From contig JAFGLN010000070.1 of the NCBI GenBank assembly GCA_016928025.1, positions 1 through 46,781 on the forward strand: 46,781 bases of DNA, written 5' to 3'. Below the pieces are notes generated by a model. The model was given only the letters and a program-made list of their open reading frames with translations. It ran no database searches and was not told where the DNA came from. Position numbers and translations under genes: made by a program. This DNA is from Deltaproteobacteria bacterium (GTDB lineage Bacteria; Desulfobacterota; Syntrophia; Syntrophales; JAFGHS01). The number at the start of each line of letters is the position of its first letter. The first letter of the stretch is position 1. Shown in pieces: positions 39,770 through 46,781 of this stretch.

Positions 39770-42700
39770 TCATTCAACCTCTGATGGATTCGTTCCCATG
39801 TCACGAATTGCGTCCTGTTTATATTGTCTGCCGAAAATCTTTTCGATCAGGACATAGAAAAGGGGTGAAAAGATAACTATCAAAAGTGTGGCAGTCACCA
39901 TACCGCCCAGAACGCTGGTCCCGATGGCGTTTTGGGCGCCGGCGCCCGCGCCGGTGGTCAGCGCCAGGGGCAGAACGCCGAAGCCAAAGGCAAGCGATGT
40001 CATGACGATGGGGCGAAAGCGCAGTTTGGCGCCCTCCAGCGTGGCTTCCATGAGCCCCATCCCCCTTTCGAGTCCGCCTTTGGCGAACTGGACGATCAGG
40101 ATGGCGTTCTTGGTGGTCAGACCCAGGGTCGTGAGCAGTCCGATCTGAAAGTACACGTCGTTGGCCAGACCCCGTGTGCTGGACGCGATGATGCCGCCGA
40201 TCACGCCGAGAGGAAGAACCAACAGAATGGATATGGGGATGGTCCAGCTTTCGTATAGCGCCGCCAGACACAGGAAGATGACGAAAACGGAAAATGCGTA
40301 CAGCAGGGGTGCCTGGGAGCTCGCCATGCGCTCCTGATAAGACAGACCGGCCCATTCGAAGCCGAAACCGCGTGGAAGCTTTCCCACCGCCTCTTCCATG
40401 GCCTGCATGGCCTCTCCCGAACTCAGTCCGGGCGCGGGTTCTCCCCAGATATTAATGGAGGGGAACCCGTTGAAGCGCGTCAGCCGGGGTGGTCCGGACG
40501 TCCAGCGGCCCGAGGCGAAGGACGAAAAGGGAACCATTTTCCCCTGTGTATTGCGGACATAAAATTTTTCCAGATGATTGGGCAGCATGCGGTAGGGGGC
40601 ATCCGCCTGAACAAACACCCGTTTCACCCGGCCGCCCTGGAGAAAATCGTTGACATAGGCGCTGCCGAACATGGCTGAGAGGGTTCCGTGGATGGAGGTA
40701 ATGGGTGCCCCCAAGGCGCCGGCTTTTTCCCAGTCCACGTCGATGCGGTATTCAGGCACATCCGCCATACTGTTGGGACGAACTTTGGTGACTCTCGGAT
40801 CCTGAGCCGTGATACCGAGAAGTTGATACTGGGCATCCATCAGGGCCTGGTGGCCGAGGCCGCTCCGGTCCAAAAACTGAAAATCGAAACCCATGGACGT
40901 GCCCAGCTCGGGAACCGCCGGCGGCTGAAAGACAAATACCCGGGCGTTGCGGATGTTGGACAGGGCTTTGGTGGCTCTTGACGCGATAGCCTTGGCTTTC
41001 ATATCTTTCCGATTACGCAGGTGCCAGTCTTTCAGTCGAAGAAACACCATGCCGTTGTTCTGCGCCCGTCCGGAAAAACCGACGCCGGTAATGGTCATGA
41101 CGGAGTTTACGGTATCCTTTTCATTTTCCAAAAAATAGGTTTCAATTTGTCTGACGACCGCATCGGTCTGCTCCAGCGTGGCTCCTGTCGGCATAATGAT
41201 CTGTGTGAGCAATGCCCCCTGGTCTTCATCCGGCAGATAAGCGGTGGGCATCCGCAGAAACAGCACCGCCATGACCACGATGATGACCAGAAAAACGGCC
41301 AGGTAGCGTTTTTTCCGCGAAAGGGAATGGCCGACCAGTTTCACGTAACGATCTCTCAAACTGAAAAACACACGGTCGAACCAGAGGAAAAACGGCCGAA
41401 GGAAAAAAATCGCGTTTTCCGCCGGTTCATGTCCCGCTCTGACCGGCTTGAGAACCTGGGAGCAAAGCACCGGTGTTAAAATTAATGCCACGACGACCGA
41501 AAGAAGCATGGCGGAGATAATGGTAATGGAAAACTGGCGATAGATAACACCAGTTGAGCCGGGGAAGAAGGCCATGGGGCCGAAGACGGCGGACAGCACG
41601 AGGCCGATTCCGATCAGGGCGCTAGTGATCTGCTCCATGGATTTGGCGGTCGCTTCTTTGGGTGGTAGCCCCTCCTCACTCATAATTCGTTCCACGTTCT
41701 CCACAACCACGATGGCATCGTCCACCAAAAGGCCGATGGCCAGAACCATGGCGAACATGGTCAGCATATTAATGGAAAAGCCGAAGAACCCCAGAATGGC
41801 GAAGGTTCCCAACAACACCACGGGCACCGCGATGGTGGGAATCAGGGTGGCGCGGATATTTCCCAAAAAAAGCCACATGACCAGGAATACCAATACAATC
41901 GCTATGATCAGGGTCTTCACTACCTCATTAATGGCCACTCTGATGAAGGTGGTAGAGTCTCTCGGGAAGGTCACCTTGAGTCCGGGTGGGAAAAAACGGC
42001 TCAATTCTTCAATTTTTGCCCGAACGGCTTTGGCCGTATCCAGGGCGTTGGCGCCGGCGGCCTGGCGAATGGCGATGCCGCCGGTCGGTTTCCCGTTGTA
42101 ACCCGTTTGAATGTCGTAGACTTCGGTGCCCAGTTCTGTCCGGCCTACATCTCCGATCCGGACGATGGAGCCGTTCGGATTGGTACGCACCGGAATAGCG
42201 GCGAACTCCTCGGGCGTCGATAGCATATTCTGGATGACGATGGGGGCGTTCAACCGCTGGCCCTCCACTGCAGGCATCCCACCGAACTGGCCGGCGGAAA
42301 CCTCCACATTGTAAGCCTTGAGCGCGGCGATCACATCCGCTACGGTGAGGTGATAATCCGTTAATTTGTCGGGATTGAGCCAGATGCGCATGGCGTACCC
42401 GCCGCCGAAGACTTCCACCTCACCCACACCGGGCACACGCGCCAGGATTTTTTCCAGATTGGTTGCGGCATAGTCTCTCAAGTCCGTGCCGTCCATGCTT
42501 CCGTCTTCTGAAATCATGGCCGCGTACATCAAATAGTCCCGGGTGGATTTGCGAACATTAACGCCCCGGTCTTGAACCACGTCGGGGAGACTCGGCAAGG
42601 CGGCTTGAACTTTATTCTGTACCTTGGACCAGGCGATGTCCGGATCGGTTCCCGGAGCAAAGGTTAATTCAAGACGGGAACTGCCTGCCGAATCGCTGGA

Positions 42701-42943
42701 GGCGGACATATAGATCAGACTTTCCAGACCGGTCATCTTCTGCTCGATGACCTGGGTGACGCTGTTTTCCACGGTATGAGACGATGCTCCCGGATAGGAT
42801 GTGGAAATAGAGATCGTCGGCGGCGCCATTTCCGGGTATTGAGCGATGGGCAAATTGTAGATCGCGATGACGCCCAATGACATGATGATAATGGCAATGA
42901 CCCACGCGAAGACCGGTCGATTCAGAAAAAATTTCGATAGCAT
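39770..42943 (-). CDS. RND efflux transporter, HAE1 (AcrB/MexB) family
   Basis: This is the inner-membrane pump, 1057 residues. It opens MLSKFFLNRPVFAWVIAIII, has two large periplasmic domains and 12 helices, and contains the proton-relay Asp pair Asp408/Asp409 in GLLVDDAIVVVEN. The periplasmic part includes SYPGASSHTVENSVT and the CxxY-free drug-cleft region typical of HAE1 exporters. It exports hydrophobic drugs or detergents driven by protons. It lies 12 bases after the adaptor gene and one base before the channel gene. Confidence 0.96.
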   Translation of the reverse strand: MLSKFFLNRPVFAWVIAIIIMSLGVIAIYNLPIAQYPEMAPPTISISTSYPGASSHTVENSVTQVIEQKMTGLESLIYMSASSDSAGSSRLELTFAPGTDPDIAWSKVQNKVQAALPSLPDVVQDRGVNVRKSTRDYLMYAAMISEDGSMDGTDLRDYAATNLEKILARVPGVGEVEVFGGGYAMRIWLNPDKLTDYHLTVADVIAALKAYNVEVSAGQFGGMPAVEGQRLNAPIVIQNMLSTPEEFAAIPVRTNPNGSIVRIGDVGRTELGTEVYDIQTGYNGKPTGGIAIRQAAGANALDTAKAVRAKIEELSRFFPPGLKVTFPRDSTTFIRVAINEVVKTLIIAIVLVFLVMWLFLGNIRATLIPTIAVPVVLLGTFAILGFFGFSINMLTMFAMVLAIGLLVDDAIVVVENVERIMSEEGLPPKEATAKSMEQITSALIGIGLVLSAVFGPMAFFPGSTGVIYRQFSITIISAMLLSVVVALILTPVLCSQVLKPVRAGHEPAENAIFFLRPFFLWFDRVFFSLRDRYVKLVGHSLSRKKRYLAVFLVIIVVMAVLFLRMPTAYLPDEDQGALLTQIIMPTGATLEQTDAVVRQIETYFLENEKDTVNSVMTITGVGFSGRAQNNGMVFLRLKDWHLRNRKDMKAKAIASRATKALSNIRNARVFVFQPPAVPELGTSMGFDFQFLDRSGLGHQALMDAQYQLLGITAQDPRVTKVRPNSMADVPEYRIDVDWEKAGALGAPITSIHGTLSAMFGSAYVNDFLQGGRVKRVFVQADAPYRMLPNHLEKFYVRNTQGKMVPFSSFASGRWTSGPPRLTRFNGFPSINIWGEPAPGLSSGEAMQAMEEAVGKLPRGFGFEWAGLSYQERMASSQAPLLYAFSVFVIFLCLAALYESWTIPISILLVLPLGVIGGIIASSTRGLANDVYFQIGLLTTLGLTTKNAILIVQFAKGGLERGMGLMEATLEGAKLRFRPIVMTSLAFGFGVLPLALTTGAGAGAQNAIGTSVLGGMVTATLLIVIFSPLFYVLIEKIFGRQYKQDAIRDMGTNPSEVE

Positions 42944-42955
42944 GAGTCGCCTCCA

Positions 42956-44152
42956 TTAATTGATTATTTTCTCTGATGGAGAGAGATTCTGACTTTTTTC
43001 TCCGGGTTCAAAAGGCACGGCTTTTACGGCAACGCCGGGTTTCACCATCAGAACTCCTTCGACAATGACCCGTTCTCCTTCTTTAAGGCCCGAAGAAACC
43101 AGCCAGTCATTGCCGATCGCGCGATCTATCGTGAGTTGACGCTGTTGAACCTTACCCGTATCATCCACGATTAAAGTCAACGGATTGCCCTTGGGATCAC
43201 GGGACACCGCCTGCTGGGGCACGAGCAGGGCTTTTTTGTTGACGCCTTCCTGTACAACCGCCCGAACAAACATGCCCGGCAGCAGGAAACCTTTCGGATT
43301 TGGAAAAACAAGGCGCAAAATGACCGATCCGGTTGTGGGATCGACCGTAACATCTCGGAATTTAAACTGTCCCGTGCGATCGTAAAGGCTGTCGTCTTCC
43401 AGGACAAGATGAACTTTCTTTTGGGCCTCTCCGTTGCGCTGGAGTTGTCCCTTTTCCAAACGGTGCCTCAGTTGCAGAAGTTCGGTTGTGGACTGGGTAA
43501 CGTCCACGTAAATGGGATCCAACTGTTGAATCGTCGCCAGGGCCATGGGCTGATGTGCCGTTACCAAAGCGCCTTTTGTGATATTGGACCTGCCGATCTG
43601 GCCTGAGATCGGTGCCGTAATCGTGGTGTATTTCAAATTAATTCTGGCGGTTTCAACGGTTGCTTTACCGTATTGTATATCTGCCAGCGTCTGTTTCAGT
43701 GTGGCTTCAGCATCGTCATAGTCCTGTTGGCTGACCGCCTTTTCCACCAGCAGTTCCCGTAAACGTTCAACTTTTAGCTGAATTGTCGAAAGCCGGGCCT
43801 CGGAGCGGGCCAGGGCCGCTTCGGCAGTGTTGAGCGCCGCCTGGTAGAGGTCGGGATCTATCTGAAAAAGCGCCTGACCGGCTTTGACATAGGAGCCTTC
43901 CGTAAAAAGGCGTTCCCGGATGATACCGCCGACCTGTGGACGCACTTCGGCGACCAAATAGGCGGATGTGCGCCCGTTCAATTCGGTTGTCAGGACAACC
44001 GGTTTCGACTGTATCGTAGCAACGGCGACCTCCGGCGTCACGTCCGGAGCGGCCAAGTTGGTATTACTCGGCTGTTCACAACCTCCCACGATCATGCATA
44101 CGATAAGAACAATCACACCGGTTAATCGTCCGGTTCCTTTGAATTGTTTCAT
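42956..44152 (-). CDS. RND periplasmic adaptor (MexA/AcrA-like lipoprotein)
   Basis: This 398-residue protein has a signal sequence ending in a lipobox (CMIVGGC), so it is lipid-anchored. The barrel-sandwich halves read TSAYLVAEVRPQVGGII and YTTITAPISGQIGR, a coiled-coil hairpin lies between (about 100-170), and the beta-barrel and membrane-proximal domains follow. GAGGT lies 5 bases before the ATG at 44152. It joins the pump to the outer-membrane channel. The TetR gene lies 220 bases upstream in the same direction. Confidence 0.94.
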   Translation of the reverse strand: MKQFKGTGRLTGVIVLIVCMIVGGCEQPSNTNLAAPDVTPEVAVATIQSKPVVLTTELNGRTSAYLVAEVRPQVGGIIRERLFTEGSYVKAGQALFQIDPDLYQAALNTAEAALARSEARLSTIQLKVERLRELLVEKAVSQQDYDDAEATLKQTLADIQYGKATVETARINLKYTTITAPISGQIGRSNITKGALVTAHQPMALATIQQLDPIYVDVTQSTTELLQLRHRLEKGQLQRNGEAQKKVHLVLEDDSLYDRTGQFKFRDVTVDPTTGSVILRLVFPNPKGFLLPGMFVRAVVQEGVNKKALLVPQQAVSRDPKGNPLTLIVDDTGKVQQRQLTIDRAIGNDWLVSSGLKEGERVIVEGVLMVKPGVAVKAVPFEPGEKSQNLSPSEKIIN

Positions 44153-44372
44153 TCCACACCTCTTTAAATTAAATATTGCTAACGGTTCTTATGACCGGCA
44201 CTTATTTATTTGGCCTTTATCACAAAAGAGATGACAATACATCCTTACGGATAAATATCCATGTTTAAAATAAGGTTCGAGGATTCGTGGGACCAAGCGT
44301 TGAGTCTATTATTTTTTTGATTTTAATTTTTTGTCTCTAAACTTAAATTTTTATATCCTCAAGCGGTGTCGA

Positions 44373-44954
44373 TCATCGATATCTTTTAATACCATCCCAG
44401 CAGGCTTCCGTGACCTGGTTGATGGAATTCTCGTCCAGCGTGACGAAACCGAGAATATGATCCCGGATCAGAAACATTAAAGAGCCGATTCCAACCGAAT
44501 AAAGCATTCCGATGGGAAGGTCCTTCAGAATTTGATGGGTGATTCCCTCTTCGAAAATAACACTTAATATTTCATAATTGCTGTATTTCCCGACGACTGC
44601 ATCCCGCCTTCTGGATATCCCGAAAGGTGAATTCATATATTGTTCCATATAACGAAATTGGAGGGGATGATTAATAAAATACTTGATAAGAACCCTGGTC
44701 ACATGAAGGAACCTTTCACGAATGGGCCTGTTTGTGGGAAGCTCATCTTGTATAGTAGCAATGATGGTCTTTTCCATTTCCAGAAACACTTCGTTGATAA
44801 GGCTCTCTTTGTTCGTGAAGTAAAGATAAATGGTTCCGATAGCCACACTGGCTTTTTGGGCGATCATCGTCATCGGAACGCCATGAAAACCCTGCTCCGC
44901 AAAAAGCTCTAAGGCTGTTTGCATGATTTTGCCGCGCTTATCGGAATCCTTCAT
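44373..44954 (-). CDS. TetR-family repressor of the efflux operon
   Basis: This 193-residue protein has an N-terminal helix-turn-helix: KIMQTALELFAEQGFHGVPM and MIAQKASVAIGTIYLYF, the classic TetR signature (about 9-52). The rest is a helical ligand-binding domain with no family-specific motif I can name. The gene is upstream of and in line with the MFP-RND-OMF operon. An operator-like 22-bp palindrome lies 20 bases before its start, pointing to autorepression, and probably control of the pump if the operon is read through. Confidence 0.9.
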   Translation of the reverse strand: MKDSDKRGKIMQTALELFAEQGFHGVPMTMIAQKASVAIGTIYLYFTNKESLINEVFLEMEKTIIATIQDELPTNRPIRERFLHVTRVLIKYFINHPLQFRYMEQYMNSPFGISRRRDAVVGKYSNYEILSVIFEEGITHQILKDLPIGMLYSVGIGSLMFLIRDHILGFVTLDENSINQVTEACWDGIKRYR

Positions 44955-44974
44955 ACGTCATATTACCCTTATCG

Positions 44975-44996
44975 TATGAATGAATGTTCATTCATA
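44975..44996. promoter_or_regulatory. 22-bp TetR-type operator
   Basis: TATGAATGAA (44975-44984) and TTCATTCATA (44987-44996) are perfect 10-bp complements around a TG centre. The site lies between the tetR promoter and its start codon, the usual place for TetR autorepression. I see no second copy before the adaptor gene. Confidence 0.7.
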
Positions 44997-45003
44997 GATG
45001 CGC

Positions 45004-45032
45004 TTTTAACAGGATAGAGGAATCGTTGTCAA
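45004..45032 (-). promoter_or_regulatory. Promoter candidate for tetR
   Basis: On the minus strand TTGACA (45027-45032), a 17-base spacer and TTAAAA (45004-45009) lead directly into the palindrome at 44975-44996, so a bound repressor would block transcription. Confidence 0.45.
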
Positions 45033-45119
45033 GAAAAATTCCGGCATCCATAATTTTTTCATTTTTCAACAAGGTAGATAATGACTGCATCATCCGTTCG
45101 TCTTATGATATAAAAAATA

Positions 45120-45148
45120 TTGACAAGAGATCATATTGGGTATATCAA
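45120..45148 (+). promoter_or_regulatory. Promoter candidate for the tRNA
   Basis: TTGACA (45120-45125), a 17-base spacer and TATCAA (45143-45148) lie about 53 bases before the tRNA. The -35 element is perfect and the -10 fair. Confidence 0.5.
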
Positions 45149-45201
45149 TACCTCTTTCCGATTAGGTTTCAGGAGGATCGGCATATTCAAATATAGGATA
45201 A

Positions 45202-45277
45202 GGGCCCATAGCTCAATTGGAAGAGCCACCGGCTCATAACCGGTAGGTCCCTGGTTCGAACCCAGGTGGGCCCACCA
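45202..45277 (+). tRNA. tRNA with CAT anticodon (elongator Met or lysidine-type Ile2)
   Basis: The 76-base cloverleaf is complete, including encoded CCA. The acceptor stem GGGCCCA pairs with TGGGCCC, the D stem is GCTC/GAGC, and the anticodon stem ACCGG/CCGGT holds loop CTCATAA with anticodon at 45235-45237. The T stem is CCTGG/CCAGG with loop TTCGAAC. The CAT anticodon fits elongator Met or an Ile2 tRNA modified to lysidine. C4-G69 and C5-G68 in the acceptor stem are features read by TilS in Ile2, so Ile2 is a real option. An initiator is unlikely because position 1-72 is a G-C pair and the anticodon stem lacks the three G-C pairs. Confidence 0.95.
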
Positions 45278-45368
45278 TGATTTATTTGGAAAACAATCCG
45301 TCAAGGTTCAGTTGGGTGCAAAGACAAAATATATATTCTAATTCAGGGAAATCAAAAAAGCGAATTAT

Positions 45369-45484
45369 GACTGGTCAAAGGGACAAGACATTATCGGGAT
45401 GTCTTGGTCAGTCTAAAATAAGGATGCAGGATCCTTAGCAAAAAAAAGAAAAATGCACCATATGTCGGTGCATTTTTTTTTTGG
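45369..45484 (+). ncRNA. Candidate structured small RNA with three hairpins
   Basis: Between the tRNA and the zinc-ribbon gene three stems follow in order. First is a bulged hairpin with CAAGACAT (45384-45391) against ATGTCTTG (45399-45406), reinforced by outer GACTG (45369-45373) with CAGTC (45409-45413). Second is TAAGGAT (45419-45425) with ATCCTTA (45431-45437). Last is a strong terminator stem. It could be a small RNA processed from the tRNA transcript or a leader that controls the next gene. Family unknown. Confidence 0.45.
45451..45484 (+). terminator. Rho-independent terminator
   Basis: AAATGCACC (45451-45459), loop ATATGTC and GGTGCATTT (45467-45475) form a perfect 9-bp stem followed by a run of about ten T. 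It ends the tRNA/small-RNA transcript 31 bases before the zinc-ribbon gene. Confidence 0.9.
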
Positions 45485-45514
45485 AGATTTCCGTGATAAA
45501 GGAGGAATGATTTA

Positions 45515-46237
45515 TTGAGAGAGCAGTTATTATTACTGATTGAGCTTCAAAAGATTGATACGGCCATCAATCGGATAAATCACAGGAAGAAAGAGCTGCC
45601 TGATATGATATCCAAACTCAATGATGCGTTTGCTCTGTTAAAAACAGGTGCGGAAAATGACGCGAAGGCAGTCGATGACCTGCAAAAATCATTAAAAGAA
45701 AAGGAGGAAAAGCTTAAAAGAGGCGCCGAAACGTTGAAGAAAACAAAAGAGCGCCTGACAGAAGTTAAAACAAACAAAGAGTATCAAGCCGTTTTAAAAG
45801 AGATTGAGTCGATTGAATTGAAAAACGGCGAGTATGAGGACGAGATCATCGTTTTTTTTGATGAGATAGACAATGCCAAAGCCAGTTTCAAACAGAAACA
45901 GCAGGATTTCGACGCGTACCGGTTACAGTATGAAATGGAAAAGGCGGGACTTGAACAGGAATTTCAGCGGATCGATTCGGACCTGGCCGATTGCCAGGCG
46001 AAGGGCATGGCGTTGAGAACGAAGATCGATGAAGACGTTCTGAAAAGATATGAAGTCATTAAAAACAGAAATAATGGTCTGGCCGTCGTAGCCGTTTGGA
46101 AAGAAGTATGTCACGGCTGCTATATGAATATCCCGCCTCAATTATATAATCAGTTGTTATCGGCCTCTTCCTTACTCTTTTGTCCTAACTGTAATCGAAT
46201 CATGTATCCGAAAGGTCCTGATGAAAATGATCAATAA
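45515..46237 (+). CDS. C4-type zinc-ribbon coiled-coil protein (COG1579-like)
   Basis: The 240-residue protein is mostly a long coiled coil (about 10-180, rich in Lys/Glu). It ends in a zinc ribbon with Cys199/Cys202 (CHGC) and Cys223/Cys226 (CPNC). The family (COG1579, CT398-like) is widespread; some members bind sigma-54 or type III secretion parts, but its role is not settled. The start is TTG 45515 with AAAGGAGG nine bases upstream; an upstream ATG at 45507 meets a stop after three codons. It overlaps the RNase H gene by 17 bases. Confidence 0.88.
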   Translation: MREQLLLLIELQKIDTAINRINHRKKELPDMISKLNDAFALLKTGAENDAKAVDDLQKSLKEKEEKLKRGAETLKKTKERLTEVKTNKEYQAVLKEIESIELKNGEYEDEIIVFFDEIDNAKASFKQKQQDFDAYRLQYEMEKAGLEQEFQRIDSDLADCQAKGMALRTKIDEDVLKRYEVIKNRNNGLAVVAVWKEVCHGCYMNIPPQLYNQLLSASSLLFCPNCNRIMYPKGPDENDQ

Positions 46238-46643
46238 GCCCTGTTTTCTCTTTTGCGACGGTGCGTGCCGGGGAAATCCGGGACATGGCGGGGCAGGGGC
46301 CGTACTGCTGGACGAAAAGGGGGACGTCCTGTTGACGGTCAATAAGTATCTCGGATTGTGTACGAACAATATTGCGGAATATATGGCCTTGATTTACGGC
46401 CTTGATGAAACGATAAAAAGCGGTTGTCGGAAGCTTGAAATTTTTTTGGATTCGGAGCTTCTAGTGAAGCAGATCAACAAAGACTATCGCGTTAAAAATC
46501 CCAATCTGATAGAGTTGATGAAAGAAGTAAGGAAGCGGTTGGAAAATTTTGACGACTATAAGGTCAGCCACATACCGAGAATACAGAATAAAACGGCCGA
46601 CCGACTGGCTAATGAAGCCATCGATGAGGCTATGCAGACTTAA
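46221..46643 (+). CDS. Ribonuclease HI family protein
   Basis: This 140-residue RNase H-fold protein has all four carboxylates in order: Asp13 in FCDGACRGNPG, Glu53 in NNIAEY, Asp77 in IFLDSELL and Asp127 in NKTADRLANEA. It should cut RNA in RNA-DNA hybrids. AAAGG is 5 bases before ATG 46221, which lies inside the end of the zinc-ribbon gene. It belongs to the short branch close to Bacillus YpdQ-like and archaeal-type enzymes. rnpB follows 11 bases later. Confidence 0.92.
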   Translation: MKMINKPCFLFCDGACRGNPGHGGAGAVLLDEKGDVLLTVNKYLGLCTNNIAEYMALIYGLDETIKSGCRKLEIFLDSELLVKQINKDYRVKNPNLIELMKEVRKRLENFDDYKVSHIPRIQNKTADRLANEAIDEAMQT

Positions 46644-46654
46644 TATATTTGGCG

Positions 46655-46781
46655 CCGGAGTAAATCAGATGATCGCCAGCCCGCACCCGCGGGTTGGAGG
46701 AAAGTCCGAGCTCCACAGGGCAGGATGGTCGCTAACGGCGACTGGGGGCGACCCTAAGGAAAGTGCCACAGAAAATATACC
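46655..46781 (+). ncRNA. rnpB: RNase P RNA (M1 RNA), 5' part, cut by window end
   Basis: The sequence starts GCCGGAGTAAATCAGATGATCG and contains the conserved GGAGGAAAGTCCGAGCTCC (CR-I, about 46695-46713), GGGCAGGATGG and GCCACAGAAAATATACC elements, the hallmarks of bacterial type A RNase P RNA. The molecule continues beyond the right edge. The start is estimated. It processes tRNA precursors. Confidence 0.9.

Noticed and set aside
1-46781. CRISPR array, IS element, att site or prophage
   Set aside because: No regularly spaced repeats, transposase, integrase or phage gene was seen on either strand.

Overview
The window looks like a mesophilic, anaerobic deltaproteobacterium, probably Syntrophales/Syntrophobacterales-like. 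I base this on the mix of an ADP-forming acyl-CoA synthetase subunit, a NifX/DUF5320/ferredoxin/MTH1187 gene set, a molybdate/tungstate transporter, CheC and GGDEF signalling, and a C4-zinc-ribbon gene and an RNase H gene next to rnpB. This assignment rests on family knowledge, not on a search. Almost every gene is ordinary chromosomal housekeeping or accessory metabolism. There is no phage, IS element or CRISPR array.

Left part (1-15.7 kb). An RCK/USP regulatory protein and a CPA2 antiporter form a K+/H+ module. A single-span unknown protein and an MFS exporter are transcribed divergently from two readable sigma70-type promoters. A stand-alone ADP-forming acyl-CoA synthetase alpha subunit follows. 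Next is a tightly coupled minus-strand cluster with 4-bp overlaps: a RibD-type reductase, a zinc-ligand-less BchC-like dehydrogenase, a PTPS/QueD homologue without the usual cysteine, and a GT4 glycosyltransferase. I read this as a possible modified or glycosylated pterin pathway. A hemerythrin-pncA-pncB operon (Preiss-Handler NAD salvage) follows, then a protein resembling a degenerate PD-(D/E)XK nuclease.

Centre (15.7-28.9 kb). A YbhGFSR-like ABC exporter (HlyD, two separate ATPases, two ABC-2 permeases) is interrupted by a four-gene unit with its own promoter. That unit encodes a CheY-like receiver, a CheC-like phosphatase, a PAS-GGDEF cyclase and a secreted protein with three ~155-residue repeats and a C-terminal dockerin-like EF-hand pair. 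An Hsp20-Lon operon with a good promoter and a DUF374 acyltransferase follow.

Right part (28.9-46.8 kb). A modABC-type operon sits behind a clear promoter and a palindrome. Then come an MBL-fold protein, an uncatalogued small gene, a radical SAM protein and an Fe-S/NifX neighbourhood. In that neighbourhood a ferredoxin, a NifX-like protein, DUF5320 and a second NifX-like protein all carry Gly/Arg-rich segments, and a 5'-truncated peptide deformylase remnant lies among them. A TetR-controlled RND tripartite efflux operon has a near-perfect 22-bp operator. The window ends with a CAT-anticodon tRNA, a structured intergenic RNA candidate with a strong intrinsic terminator, a zinc-ribbon coiled-coil protein, RNase HI and the 5' part of rnpB.

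The most promising undescribed systems are the pterin-glycosyltransferase cluster, the CheY-CheC-GGDEF-dockerin unit inside a split exporter, the set of Gly/Arg-tailed metal-cofactor proteins, and the three-hairpin RNA after the tRNA.
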